NCBI GenBank assembly: GCA_014763895.1
Contig: JACXUM010000001.1
Coordinates: 62,001-126,000, forward strand
Reading direction: 5' to 3'
Length of the DNA stretch: 64,000 nt
Source of the DNA: Campylobacterales bacterium
GTDB taxonomy: Bacteria > Campylobacterota > Campylobacteria > Campylobacterales > Sulfurovaceae
The position numbers and the translations under genes were made by a program. The first letter of the stretch is position 1. The number at the start of each line of letters is the position of its first letter. The notes under the pieces were generated by a model that searched no databases, was not told the DNA's origin, and saw nothing but the letters and a program-made list of their open reading frames with translations. This document shows positions 39,477 to 49,538 of this stretch, in pieces.

Positions 39477-41312
39477 TCACTCCAAACCCTCTAATTGTGC
39501 ATCGTAATGTGCACTGAGTTTGTCATACTCTTCGCTGGCTTTTTCCAAACGCTCAAAGTAGCTGTCGACCTCTTGTTGTATTTTGCCGATATGCTGTGAA
39601 GTTTCCATGATCTTCGCATTATCCTGTTGGTTGGAAGCTTTGAGAAGTGTATCATTGTGTGTTTTCAGTAGCTCTTCAAGTGCAATGATCCTTTCTTCGC
39701 AAAGTTCTATCTCTTTTTTATAAGGGGTACACGCCTTGCTTTTTTCCTGGATTAGGGCACTTCTAAGCCTTTTGCGTTCTTTCTTGTCAACTTTGGGTTG
39801 TTCTTTTTTGGCTTTGTTTTCCCCTTCTTCCTCTTCCCAGCCGATTTTTTCAAGGAAATCATCATAACTTCCTTCAAAATATTCGGCTCTTCCTTCATGG
39901 AAGATGATCAGTGCATCGGCCAGACGGCGCAACAGCATTTCAGAGTGCGTAACCATGATTACGGCACCCTCGAAAGATTCTACCGCATCACAAAGCGCGT
40001 CGATCGATTGCATATCCAGGTGGTTGGTCGGTTCATCAAGTAGTAGAAGGTTCGCAGGAGTGGCGATGATCTTACCCAGCATGACCCGACTGCGTTCTCC
40101 ACCCGAGAGAATTTCGATCTTTTTTTCAGCCAGTTCCCCTCCAAACATCATCGTACCGCAGATACCGCGAACTTGTGCGATCCCCAGTTTTTTATCGACG
40201 GAACTGATTTCGTCAATGATGGTGTTTTGCGTATTGAGGCGTTCGATATTGGTCTGCCCGAAATGTGCAATAGCCGTAGACGGGTGAAAGTTCATCTCTC
40301 CTTGCTGTTTGGGCAATTCTCCTGCGATATAGTTAAGCAGTGTTGATTTTCCTTTACCGTTTTTCCCTATGATCGCCAGACATTTCCCGTTTTCCAGTGT
40401 AAAACTCAAGTGTTCAAAAAGCGGTTTGAGGGGATCATATCCAAAGCCAAGATCTTCTGCTCTGATTACCACTTTTGCAGGTGTCTCTTTGTAGTTAAAA
40501 TTAAAAGAAAGAGAAGCTTCATTCTCGAGGCTTTCCATCTCCTCCATTTTCTCCAAGGCTTTTACCTTGGATTGCGCCAAAGCGGCCGTTGAGGCACGAA
40601 CTTTATTCCTTGCGATGAAATCTTCGAGTTCCTTACGCTTTTTTTCTTGGTTGAGACGTGTCTTTTCATAAGTCTCATCCAAAAGGGACAGGGTTTCATC
40701 GTATTTCTTGGTATCTCCCTGGACAATATGCAGACCCTTGCGCCGGATTCCCATCGTGTGTGTCGTGACACTGTCCATGAATTCACGATCATGGGTAATG
40801 AGTATCACTTCACCGTCAAATTCTTTGATAAAACGTTTAAGCCATCGCAGTGAGAGGATATCCAGATAGTTTGTCGGCTCATCGAGTAAAAGCATATTGG
40901 GTTGGGTTGCCAAAAGTTTGGCAAGGTTGATGCGTATCTGATAACCGCCTGAAAAACTCAATGGGTCTTTGTCGAGATCTTCTTGTGTGAATCCCAACCC
41001 GAAAAGTATCTTTTCGATCTTGTAAAAATTGTACTGTTCCTCTTGGGTGAGTACTTGTGCACACTCCTCAAGGACTGTCGGTCTAGTGAATTTTAAATGC
41101 TGTCTAAGTGTACCGATACGGTAGTTTTTCGGAATGCTTACTTCGCCTTCATCATAGCTCTCTTCACCAAGAATGATCTTAAAAAGCGTTGATTTTCCCG
41201 TACCGTTACGTCCGATCAGCCCGATCTTTTGTCCATAGGACATTTTAAGATTGAGGTTGCGAAAAAGGGTCTGTTCTCCAAAACTTTTGGAAAGATTGGT
41301 TAGTTGTATCAT
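39477..41312 (-). CDS. ABC-F family ATP-binding protein
   Basis: Two Walker A/ABC signatures (GRNGTGKSTL; GKNGKGKSTL; LSGGERSRVMLGKI), no TM. Confidence 0.95.
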   Translation of the reverse strand: MIQLTNLSKSFGEQTLFRNLNLKMSYGQKIGLIGRNGTGKSTLFKIILGEESYDEGEVSIPKNYRIGTLRQHLKFTRPTVLEECAQVLTQEEQYNFYKIEKILFGLGFTQEDLDKDPLSFSGGYQIRINLAKLLATQPNMLLLDEPTNYLDILSLRWLKRFIKEFDGEVILITHDREFMDSVTTHTMGIRRKGLHIVQGDTKKYDETLSLLDETYEKTRLNQEKKRKELEDFIARNKVRASTAALAQSKVKALEKMEEMESLENEASLSFNFNYKETPAKVVIRAEDLGFGYDPLKPLFEHLSFTLENGKCLAIIGKNGKGKSTLLNYIAGELPKQQGEMNFHPSTAIAHFGQTNIERLNTQNTIIDEISSVDKKLGIAQVRGICGTMMFGGELAEKKIEILSGGERSRVMLGKIIATPANLLLLDEPTNHLDMQSIDALCDAVESFEGAVIMVTHSEMLLRRLADALIIFHEGRAEYFEGSYDDFLEKIGWEEEEGENKAKKEQPKVDKKERKRLRSALIQEKSKACTPYKKEIELCEERIIALEELLKTHNDTLLKASNQQDNAKIMETSQHIGKIQQEVDSYFERLEKASEEYDKLSAHYDAQLEGLE

Positions 41313-41391
41313 AGGTTATCCAGTGGAATCGGGGGATTTGAATGAGGAATTATAACAAAAAGTCTGAAAACTTTCTGTTATAGAAGGAGGC

Positions 41392-41973
41392 TTACGCTTT
41401 GCCCCCGTTTATCATGTCGGATATGATCCCTTTTTCTTCCTTTTGTTCGGCCATAATCACGCCAAGGATGTGAATCGGGACAAAATAAAGGATGAGATTA
41501 TAGATCAATGCATGTTTCCCCTCGAGCCACTCGGTTAAGCTGTGAGAGATTCCCAGCGCTTTATGGAATTCCAGCATCAACCCGCTTACCGCCATAAAGG
41601 TTAAAGCCGCATAAAAGAGGACATAAAGTACCGTAACCAGTTTATGATGCATGGTCTGTTCTTTGAGCGTTGTATACTTTTGTTTCCCGCTTTGGGTAAA
41701 GAAAAGAGCGATTCTCCAGACTACCAATGCAGCGAGTGCATACCCTAACCAGATGTGCCATTCCCACATTGGAGCACGGATAGCACGAACAACCATCTTT
41801 GCCTGAGAGGCTGTAACATTGATATCGATACCGGAAAGTTTGTCCATCACCACTTCGCTGTTGGTTTTAACGCTTAAGAATGTTTTGCGCAAAAAGACCG
41901 TTCCCAACACTCCCAATATTATAAAGGCATTGATCCAGTGCCAGAGCCTAAAATCTGCACGCCATTTTTTCAT
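41392..41973 (-). CDS. Cytochrome b561/Ni-Fe hydrogenase-type cytochrome b membrane protein
   Basis: RLWHWINAFIILGVLGTVFLRKTF, EWHIWLGYALAALVVWRI, multiple TM with His. Confidence 0.85.
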   Translation of the reverse strand: MKKWRADFRLWHWINAFIILGVLGTVFLRKTFLSVKTNSEVVMDKLSGIDINVTASQAKMVVRAIRAPMWEWHIWLGYALAALVVWRIALFFTQSGKQKYTTLKEQTMHHKLVTVLYVLFYAALTFMAVSGLMLEFHKALGISHSLTEWLEGKHALIYNLILYFVPIHILGVIMAEQKEEKGIISDMINGGKA

Positions 41974-42071
41974 GGGGATGCTCCTTGAGTTTGATGTATG
42001 AAATTATAACACTTTTGCAAGATTTTTGTTATTATCTATTGATATTATTGATTGGGCAAAAGGAGTATATC

Positions 42072-42296
42072 ATGGAGATTGAGCTGAAACTGGGGGTTTA
42101 CAGGCATTACAAGGGAAGGGAGTATGAGGTGCTTTATCTTGCCAGGCATTCAGAGAGCGAAGAGTGGATGGTGGTCTATCGTGCACTTTACGGGGATAAA
42201 GGGATATGGGTCAGATCTTATGACATGTTTGTGGAAAACGTAACGGTGGAAGGGAAGGAGATACCGCGTTTTCGTTATATCGGCGAAGCGGATTAG
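42072..42296 (+). CDS. DUF1653 family protein
   Basis: GVYRHYKGREYEVLYLARHSESEEWMVVYRALYGDKGIWVRSYDMF; ATG at 42072. Confidence 0.92.
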   Translation: MEIELKLGVYRHYKGREYEVLYLARHSESEEWMVVYRALYGDKGIWVRSYDMFVENVTVEGKEIPRFRYIGEAD

Positions 42297-42475
42297 GTCC
42301 CTTCGATTTTTCTAGCTTCGAAATGTACTAGATCTTCGCCGTCAAAACGGAAAGTGATCTCTATAGGACGGCAGCATACTTCACAGTCTTCGATATAACT
42401 GCTCTCTTTTTCGCTCGGATCAAGTATTATCGATATACGCTCCCAACAGTAGGGACAGGTAAAAAAATATTCCAT
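42293..42475 (-). CDS. CPXCG-motif cysteine-rich protein
   Basis: TCPYCWERISI...EDCEVCCRPIEI. Confidence 0.88.
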   Translation of the reverse strand: MEYFFTCPYCWERISIILDPSEKESSYIEDCEVCCRPIEITFRFDGEDLVHFEARKIEGT

Positions 42476-42699
42476 CAGCTTCTATCCTTTTTTCTAAATC
42501 GTTTGGTCAGCCACGCTGGCAGGATGCAGGTAGTATCACAGTTGCCGTTTCTTTCACAACGGGTTAGGCGAATGTTACGTATCAGCAAAACCAAAAAGCC
42601 CAGTGCGATCAGCAGTTGTACGATACCCATGAGCCACTGTGCCTGAAGTAGATTTTGTATAGCCAGTATCAGCATAAGAATGGTAACGATAAGACACAT
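42475..42699 (-). CDS. Small membrane protein, 74 aa
   Basis: Two hydrophobic segments; stop overlaps next gene's start codon. Confidence 0.65.
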   Translation of the reverse strand: MCLIVTILMLILAIQNLLQAQWLMGIVQLLIALGFLVLLIRNIRLTRCERNGNCDTTCILPAWLTKRFRKKDRS

Positions 42700-42774
42700 G
42701 CTGTCTTCTTTTTTTGTCTGATTGTACTATAATTTTTCAAATTACTTAATTGATTTATAGTGTAGAGGATAACG

Positions 42775-44055
42775 ATGTCAGCGATCATAGAATATTTTAA
42801 AACACTTACCCAGATACCCCATTGCAGCAAAGTTGCCGATAGACTTTTTGAGCATCTGGTTGATTTTGCAAAAAGCAGAGGATACACCGTAGAAATTGAT
42901 CAGACCAAGAATATCTTCATCCATAAAGGTGATTCTGATCTCTGTCTCCAGGCCCATTATGATATGGTATGTATAGGGAAAGCCCCGGCGATTGAAACCT
43001 ATATTGAAGAGGGATGGATGAAAGCCAAAGAGTCCTCGTTGGGGGCGGATAACGGTATGGCGATCGCGATGATGATGGCATTGATGGATGAAGGCGGGGA
43101 ACTTTCATTTTTGATCACATCGGATGAGGAAGTGGGGCTTATCGGTGCCAATTCGTTAGAGTTTGATATCAAAAGCCGTTATATGCTCAATCTCGATAGC
43201 GAAGATGAAGGAGAAGTCTATATTGGCTGTGCCGGGGGAGTGGACATCACCGCGTCTAAAAAAAACAGTTTATTAGGCAGCAAAGGAGAGTGCTACGAAG
43301 TGGCTGTGAGAGGACTTGTCGGAGGACATTCAGGTGTGGATATCGATAAAAATATCCCTTCTGCAATCAAGGTGCTGGGAGAATATCTTTTTGAACATCA
43401 GGTAACCCAGCTTGCTTCGATCCATGCAGGTGAACGGCGCAATTCTATCCCTGCCAATGCCATTGCAGTGGTTTATAGTGAAGTTACGCTTGAAAATGCA
43501 CCGATGGTGGAGGTTAAGCGGCTGGATGAGAAGCCGGATGTATTATCAAATGGAAAAGAGACGTTACGATTGATCCATGCATTTAAACATGGGGTAAGAG
43601 CGCAGAACGAGGCATTGGGGATCCCCGATACGAGCATCAATCTTGCGATCATCAACAGTGATGAAGAAGGCAGTGTGACGATCGAAACCAGTGCAAGAGC
43701 AATGAGTGCATCAGGTCTTGAATCATTGAGCAAAGAAACGGTGGGTTTTTTTAAAAGCTACGGTTTTGACGTGAAAGTGGAAGATAAATATCCGGCTTGG
43801 AAACCTGATGTCAGCGATTTTACCGCTCTGGTCAGCGAAGAAGTAAAACAGGTGTTCGGTTCTTCCAAACTCAAGGCGATCCATGCAGGACTGGAGTGCG
43901 GTATCATCGCCCAAAAATATCCGCATATGAAGTTTACCTCTATCGGCCCGACGATCCGGTATCCCCATTCTACCCGTGAAATGGTTAATCTATCTTCGGT
44001 GGAAAAGATCTATCAGGTTGTTCAGAATGTGATCAAAAAGATTAAGGTAAGTTGA
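42775..44055 (+). CDS. pepD: Aminoacyl-histidine dipeptidase (PepD-like, M20)
   Basis: LQAHYDMVCIGK, GADNGMAIAMMMALM, TSDEEVGLIGA, IHAGLECGIIA. Confidence 0.93.
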   Translation: MSAIIEYFKTLTQIPHCSKVADRLFEHLVDFAKSRGYTVEIDQTKNIFIHKGDSDLCLQAHYDMVCIGKAPAIETYIEEGWMKAKESSLGADNGMAIAMMMALMDEGGELSFLITSDEEVGLIGANSLEFDIKSRYMLNLDSEDEGEVYIGCAGGVDITASKKNSLLGSKGECYEVAVRGLVGGHSGVDIDKNIPSAIKVLGEYLFEHQVTQLASIHAGERRNSIPANAIAVVYSEVTLENAPMVEVKRLDEKPDVLSNGKETLRLIHAFKHGVRAQNEALGIPDTSINLAIINSDEEGSVTIETSARAMSASGLESLSKETVGFFKSYGFDVKVEDKYPAWKPDVSDFTALVSEEVKQVFGSSKLKAIHAGLECGIIAQKYPHMKFTSIGPTIRYPHSTREMVNLSSVEKIYQVVQNVIKKIKVS

Positions 44056-44058
44056 TAA

Positions 44059-44796
44059 CTAAACCTTGAAAGAAACCTTGCTTTTACAGTAGGGCACCAT
44101 GAAACACGTTTCACATTCAGGCTTGAGTGCTTTACATCGGTATCTTCCAAAAAGTACCATCGCCTGATGGAGTTGATGCAGATTTGTTTTGAAGATTTTT
44201 GTCAGGTCCTCTTCTGTTTTGAGTGCGGTTTTTGCCTGGCTTAGGCCAAGGCGGTGTGCTACCCGGAACACATGGGTATCAACCGCCATGAGGTTCGCGC
44301 CCGTATATTCGATCATAACAACATTGGCCGTCTTTTGGCCGACCCCGGCAAGTTTGACCAGCTCATCACGTTCCAGCGGCACCTTGCCGCCATAGTTTTC
44401 TACAACACTTTGTGCCATTTTGATGAGGTTTTGAGCCTTATTGTTAAAAAACGAGCAGGTATTGATATAGGATTTGACTTCTTCAAGGTCTGCATTTGCC
44501 AAAGAGACCGGATCAGGATAGGCTTCAAACAAAGCAGGTGTAATGAGATTGACGCGTTTATCTGTACATTGAGCAGAGAGCATCACGGCGATCAAAAGTT
44601 CATAAAGATTACGGTAGTCAAGTTCAGTGACACTGTCTGGATAATGTTCCAAAAAAAGTGCTTTGATCGCTTCGATCTCTTCTTTGGTCGCTTTTTTAAC
44701 TCTTGCCATGGGATTGAAACTGCCTTTTAAATGAAAATGGTATAAAATAGTAGCGAAAATTTCTAAGAGAAGATCATTAATAAATGATTTACTCAA
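44059..44796 (-). CDS. nth: Endonuclease III
   Basis: LLIAVMLSAQCTDKRVN, LAGVGQKTANVV, C-terminal CxxxxxxCxxCxxxxxC; likely later in-frame ATG at 44709 start. Confidence 0.95.
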   Translation of the reverse strand: MSKSFINDLLLEIFATILYHFHLKGSFNPMARVKKATKEEIEAIKALFLEHYPDSVTELDYRNLYELLIAVMLSAQCTDKRVNLITPALFEAYPDPVSLANADLEEVKSYINTCSFFNNKAQNLIKMAQSVVENYGGKVPLERDELVKLAGVGQKTANVVMIEYTGANLMAVDTHVFRVAHRLGLSQAKTALKTEEDLTKIFKTNLHQLHQAMVLFGRYRCKALKPECETCFMVPYCKSKVSFKV

Positions 44797-44839
44797 AAGG
44801 GTTATACTCCGACTTAGAATTTATTTTGAAGGATTACAA

Positions 44840-45685
44840 ATGTTAAAAATCGTTAGATCATCAATCTTGGCACTTGCACTCAGTGCTACCTCATTGGTTG
44901 CATCAGATATTTTGGTTACGGTCAATGGCAAGAATATCACAAAACAGGATGCTGAAGCATTTGTTTCTGCAACAGCTCCAAATACCCATTTTACTGATTT
45001 AAGCAAATCACAGCAGGATATGATCAAAGACAGATTGGTAGAAAAAATGCTTTTCACTGAATTTGCAAGAGAAGAAGGGATCGACAAGAAAGCTGAATTT
45101 GCAAGAAACATGGAAAAGATCAAAGAAGAGCTCCTTGTCAATATGTGGATGAAAGAACAGATGGATAATGCGATCGTCAGTGACAGTGAAGCAAAAGAGT
45201 TCTATGACAAAAACAGTAAAAAATTCATGCAGGAAGAGACGGCACATGCCAGACATATTTTGTTAAAAACGGAAAAAGAGGCTCAGGATGTGATTGATAC
45301 AATGAAAAACCTTAAAAGTGAAGCCCTCAAAGCAAAATTCATTGAACTTGCCAAATCAAAATCAACAGGCCCAACAGGCCCTAACGGCGGTGATCTTGGT
45401 AACTTTACGAAAGGCCAGATGGTTCCGGAATTTTCTAAAGCAGTTTGGGAACTTGAACCAGGAAAAATGACGATGAAACCTGTCAAAACACAATTTGGAT
45501 ACCATGTGATCTATCTTGAAGAAAAGACAGTTTCCAAACCGATTCCATACGAAGATGTCAAAGATAAGATCATTACATCCCTTAAGCAGCAACAATTCAA
45601 TAATAAGATCACAGAAGTGGCTAAAGAATTGAAAAGCAAGGCAAAAATCGTTGATATGTCATCAGATGCGAATACAAGCAACTAA
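44840..45685 (+). CDS. Periplasmic parvulin-type PPIase (PEB4/SurA-like)
   Basis: Signal peptide; ARHILLKTEKEAQDV...GGDLGNFTKGQMVPEFSKAVWEL. Confidence 0.94.
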   Translation: MLKIVRSSILALALSATSLVASDILVTVNGKNITKQDAEAFVSATAPNTHFTDLSKSQQDMIKDRLVEKMLFTEFAREEGIDKKAEFARNMEKIKEELLVNMWMKEQMDNAIVSDSEAKEFYDKNSKKFMQEETAHARHILLKTEKEAQDVIDTMKNLKSEALKAKFIELAKSKSTGPTGPNGGDLGNFTKGQMVPEFSKAVWELEPGKMTMKPVKTQFGYHVIYLEEKTVSKPIPYEDVKDKIITSLKQQQFNNKITEVAKELKSKAKIVDMSSDANTSN

Positions 45686-45752
45686 CTAGTTGTTAATCAA
45701 CTATTTATTAATATTAGATAGAATTCCGCAATAAATTTTACAAGGATTTTGA

Positions 45753-46235
45753 ATGAAAAAACTTTTGACGACGGCAGGATTGGTTATAGCTCTTAGTACG
45801 GCATCTTTTGCAGCACAGAATGCAGGTAATGTAAACGGTATGAACATTACGGTAGATGAAGCGAATCAAGCGCTTAAAGTACTGACTAAAGGTAAAATGA
45901 CTTGGGACAAGCTTCCTAAAGAGGGAAGAAATCAATTGATCCATATGATGGCCCCGAGTAAATTGGTTGCATCAGCTTCTAAAAAAGAGTTGAGCGCAAA
46001 AGAGCAGGAAGCTGCACTTTCAGGTTTCTGGATGCAAAAAAAGATGTCCAAAATCACTATATCTGACAAAGAAGCAAAAACAACATATGACAAAATGGTA
46101 AAAGCTGCCAAAGCAGCTAATAGCAAAGAGAAAATCCCTGCATTTGAAAAGGTTAAAAATAACATCAAAATGCAGATGGCACAGGAAAAAGTTGTTAACG
46201 GTTTGATGAAAAACGCAAAAATCACAGTTAACTAA
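45753..46235 (+). CDS. SurA/PEB4 chaperone-domain-like exported protein lacking the PPIase domain
   Basis: Signal peptide; N-terminal layout parallels preceding gene (VNGMNITVDEA...), no parvulin motif. Confidence 0.7.
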   Translation: MKKLLTTAGLVIALSTASFAAQNAGNVNGMNITVDEANQALKVLTKGKMTWDKLPKEGRNQLIHMMAPSKLVASASKKELSAKEQEAALSGFWMQKKMSKITISDKEAKTTYDKMVKAAKAANSKEKIPAFEKVKNNIKMQMAQEKVVNGLMKNAKITVN

Positions 46236-46251
46236 GTAAAGGATAGTATTT

Positions 46252-47325
46252 ATGGCTACAAAGGTACTGGATATCGTAGAGGCAGGAGTAGTAACCGGAG
46301 ACAACCTTACAAAGTTGTTTGCTGTCGCCAAAGAAGATGGGTATGCCATCCCTGCGGTCAATGTTGTTAGTACGATATCTGTGAATGCCGTTCTGGAAGC
46401 AGCTGCAAAAGTAAAATCTCCGGTCATCATTCAGTTCTCGAACGGTGGGGCCGCTTACTATGCCGGTAAAGGTTTGCCGTCAAAAGAAGCAGCGATTCTA
46501 GGAGCGATCTCGGGTGCACAACACGTACATAACGTAGCCAAAGCATATGGGATACCGGTAGTATTGCATACGGACCATGCTGCCAAAGAGTTGCTGCCAT
46601 GGATCGATGCATTGCTGGATGCAAGTGAAGCACGCTATCAAGCACATGGAGTACCTTTGTTCTCATCGCATATGATTGACCTATCCGAAGAGCCGATTGA
46701 AGAGAATATCGCTACTTGCAAAACCTATCTTGAACGTATGAGTAAAATGGGTATGACATTGGAGATCGAGCTTGGAGTGACTGGCGGAGAAGAGGACGGT
46801 GTGGACAATACACATGTGGATAATGCATTACTTTATACGCAGCCTTCTGAAGTAGCCTATGCGTACGAAGAACTAAGCAAGATTTCCGACAAGTTCACGA
46901 TCGCAGCCTCTTTTGGGAATGTCCACGGTGTGTATAAACCGGGAAATGTCGTATTGACTCCAAAGATCCTTGATAACTCACAAAAGTACATTGAAGAGAA
47001 ATTCTCTACAGCTTCCAAACCGGTAAATTTTGTATTTCACGGTGGATCAGGGAGCGAGCTGAGCGATATCCGTGAAGCGATCAGCTATGGCGCTATCAAA
47101 ATGAATATCGATACCGATACCCAATGGGCATTCTGGGATGGTGTACGAGGTTATGAAGCAAAATACCATGACTATCTTCAGGGACAGATCGGTAACCCTG
47201 ATGGTGAAGACAAACCGAACAAAAACTACTATGATCCGCGTAAGTGGCTAAGAGCTGGCGAAGAGTCTATGGTCAAAAGACTAGAACAGGCATTTGAAGA
47301 CCTTAATTGTATAAACAGAAACTAA
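46252..47325 (+). CDS. fbaA: Class II fructose-bisphosphate aldolase
   Basis: FAVAKEDGYAIPAVNVV, HTDHAAKELLPWID, GVTGGEEDGVDN, FHGGSGS. Confidence 0.96.
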   Translation: MATKVLDIVEAGVVTGDNLTKLFAVAKEDGYAIPAVNVVSTISVNAVLEAAAKVKSPVIIQFSNGGAAYYAGKGLPSKEAAILGAISGAQHVHNVAKAYGIPVVLHTDHAAKELLPWIDALLDASEARYQAHGVPLFSSHMIDLSEEPIEENIATCKTYLERMSKMGMTLEIELGVTGGEEDGVDNTHVDNALLYTQPSEVAYAYEELSKISDKFTIAASFGNVHGVYKPGNVVLTPKILDNSQKYIEEKFSTASKPVNFVFHGGSGSELSDIREAISYGAIKMNIDTDTQWAFWDGVRGYEAKYHDYLQGQIGNPDGEDKPNKNYYDPRKWLRAGEESMVKRLEQAFEDLNCINRN

Positions 47326-48215
47326 ACTACTCCCCCATAGAGCAGATTACATTTGAAGAGCATGCTTTTTATCTAAAAAGGGATGACTTTCTTCATCCGG
47401 ATTTTTCCGGAAATAAAGCACGCAAATTTCTCTATTTTCTTCAAAACGATTTTCCATCTATCAAAAAGATCGTCTCATATGGTTCCATCCAATCCAATGC
47501 GATGTATTCACTCTCTGTCCTTGCCAAAATGAAGAAATGGGAGTTTGAATATTTTGTCGATCATATCCCGGACTATCTCAAAGCAAACCCGCACGGCAAC
47601 TATCAAGCGGCATTAAATAACGGTATGAAAGTTTATGTCGGTCAAATAGATACACGTTTTCATGAAGATAAGAGTATAGTGTTCATAGAAGAGGGCGGCA
47701 GGCAGAAAGAGGCTGAGTTTGGCATACGTCAGTTAGCCCAAGAGATCATCAAGTGGCAAAAAGAGCAGCAGATACCAAAACTCAATGTTTTTCTTCCATC
47801 CGGTACGGGTACCACTGCTTTGTTTTTGCAAAAAAACTGTTCTTTACTTCATACTGATGAGGCTTTTCAAACGACTGTTTTTACAACACCCTGTGTAGGC
47901 GATGGAGACTATCTAAAAAAGCAATTTTTACAATTGGAAGATGATGAAACTTTACATCCCAACATTGCAACACCTGATAAAAAATACCATTTTGGCAAAC
48001 TTTATAAAGATAACTACAAAATTTGGTTAAAATTACAACAACAAACGGGAATTGAGTTTGATCTACTCTATGATCCTATAGGATGGCTGGTTTTGCTTAG
48101 TCATCCAGAGATCTATTCGTTGCCAACGCTTTATATTCATCAAGGCGGGATATTGGGCAATGAAAGTATGCTCCCGAGGTACCAAAGGAAGTATCCTTTG
48201 GTAAGTGAAAAGTGA
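47307..48215 (+). CDS. 1-aminocyclopropane-1-carboxylate deaminase/D-cysteine desulfhydrase-like PLP protein
   Basis: YLKRDDFLHPDFSGNKARKFLYFL; TTG start overlapping fbaA. Confidence 0.85.
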   Translation: MYKQKLNYSPIEQITFEEHAFYLKRDDFLHPDFSGNKARKFLYFLQNDFPSIKKIVSYGSIQSNAMYSLSVLAKMKKWEFEYFVDHIPDYLKANPHGNYQAALNNGMKVYVGQIDTRFHEDKSIVFIEEGGRQKEAEFGIRQLAQEIIKWQKEQQIPKLNVFLPSGTGTTALFLQKNCSLLHTDEAFQTTVFTTPCVGDGDYLKKQFLQLEDDETLHPNIATPDKKYHFGKLYKDNYKIWLKLQQQTGIEFDLLYDPIGWLVLLSHPEIYSLPTLYIHQGGILGNESMLPRYQRKYPLVSEK

Positions 48216-48245
48216 ATAACGAATAATGAAGAGTTGAGGAATAAA

Positions 48246-49538
48246 ATGAAGATTTTTTTTAGTAGCGATGATACGTTTGAAGCAAGTTTCAACGAGTTGC
48301 TAGGTCGCGGGAAAATGGACATCGATAGTGTTACGGCTATCGTTTCAGAGCTTTTAAATGAGATCAAAACCGAGGGCAACGAGGCAGTCAAAGCGCAAAT
48401 CGCAAGATTTGACCGATGGGATCCAAAAAGTGATGATGAGCTTATGGTATCTACTGGGGATATGAAGAAAGCCTATGAGGCTCTTGACCCTAAACTCAGA
48501 GATGCTCTACACTTTGCCTATGAGCGTATTGAGAACTATCATCAAAAACTGATGCCAAAATCCTGGCTTGATTTTGAAAAGAGCGGTACGGTACTTGGTC
48601 AAAAAGTGACGCCTGTCGACAGAGCAGGTCTTTATATCCCCGGGGGTAAAGCAGCTTATCCAAGTTCACTGCTGATGAATGCGATCCCTGCTATCGTAGC
48701 CGGCGTGGAAGAGATCGTGGTCTGTACACCTACTCCAGATAACGAGATCAATGAACTGCTTTTGGCAGCCTGTCATTTATGTAAAGTGACAAAAGTTTTC
48801 AAGGTAGGCGGTGCATCTGCGATCGGTGCGATGGCATACGGAACCCAGACGATACCTAAGGTTGATGTAATCACGGGGCCGGGTAATATCTTTGTTGCAA
48901 CGGCAAAAAAATTGGTCTTTGGTGAAGTCAATATTGATATGATCGCCGGCCCAAGCGAGATTGGTATTCTGGCAGATGAAAGTGCAAGAGAGGATTATCT
49001 GGCAATAGATCTTCTTTCTCAGGCAGAACACGATGAGATGGCAAGTTCGATTCTGATCACGACAGACAGCGAACTCGCAAACAAAGTCAGTGACAAAGTA
49101 GAAGAGTTCCTTGGCAAGCTTTCACGCGAAACGATCGCGCGAAAATCGATCGAAGATAGAGGGGCTATCATTGTGGCATCATCGATGGACGAAGCGGTTG
49201 AACTCATGAATGAGATCGCACCAGAACACCTTGAAGTGATGACAAAGAACCCGATGGACCTTCTTCCAAAGATCAAACATGCCGGAGCTATTTTTCTGGG
49301 AGAAAACACCCCAGAGCCTATCGGTGACTATATGGCAGGACCTAACCATACATTGCCGACAGGCGGAACAGCGAAGTTCTATTCACCACTTAGCGTAGAG
49401 CACTTTTTGAAAAAGTCTTCGATCATCTCTATGAGTAAACAAGGTATTCAGGAGATCGGTGAAGCATGTGCAATGATAGCCAATACGGAAGGTCTGACTG
49501 CTCATGAAGAGAGTGTGAGGATAAGACTAAGAGACTAA
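48246..49538 (+). CDS. hisD: Histidinol dehydrogenase
   Basis: VDRAGLYIPGGKAAYPSSLLMNAIPA, DLLSQAEHDEMAS, GPNHTLPTGGTAKFYSPLSVEHFLKKSS. Confidence 0.97.
   Translation: MKIFFSSDDTFEASFNELLGRGKMDIDSVTAIVSELLNEIKTEGNEAVKAQIARFDRWDPKSDDELMVSTGDMKKAYEALDPKLRDALHFAYERIENYHQKLMPKSWLDFEKSGTVLGQKVTPVDRAGLYIPGGKAAYPSSLLMNAIPAIVAGVEEIVVCTPTPDNEINELLLAACHLCKVTKVFKVGGASAIGAMAYGTQTIPKVDVITGPGNIFVATAKKLVFGEVNIDMIAGPSEIGILADESAREDYLAIDLLSQAEHDEMASSILITTDSELANKVSDKVEEFLGKLSRETIARKSIEDRGAIIVASSMDEAVELMNEIAPEHLEVMTKNPMDLLPKIKHAGAIFLGENTPEPIGDYMAGPNHTLPTGGTAKFYSPLSVEHFLKKSSIISMSKQGIQEIGEACAMIANTEGLTAHEESVRIRLRD

Noticed and set aside
39477-41312. Antibiotic-resistance ABC-F determinant
   Set aside because: Sequence looks like a housekeeping Uup/YheS-type ABC-F; no resistance context.
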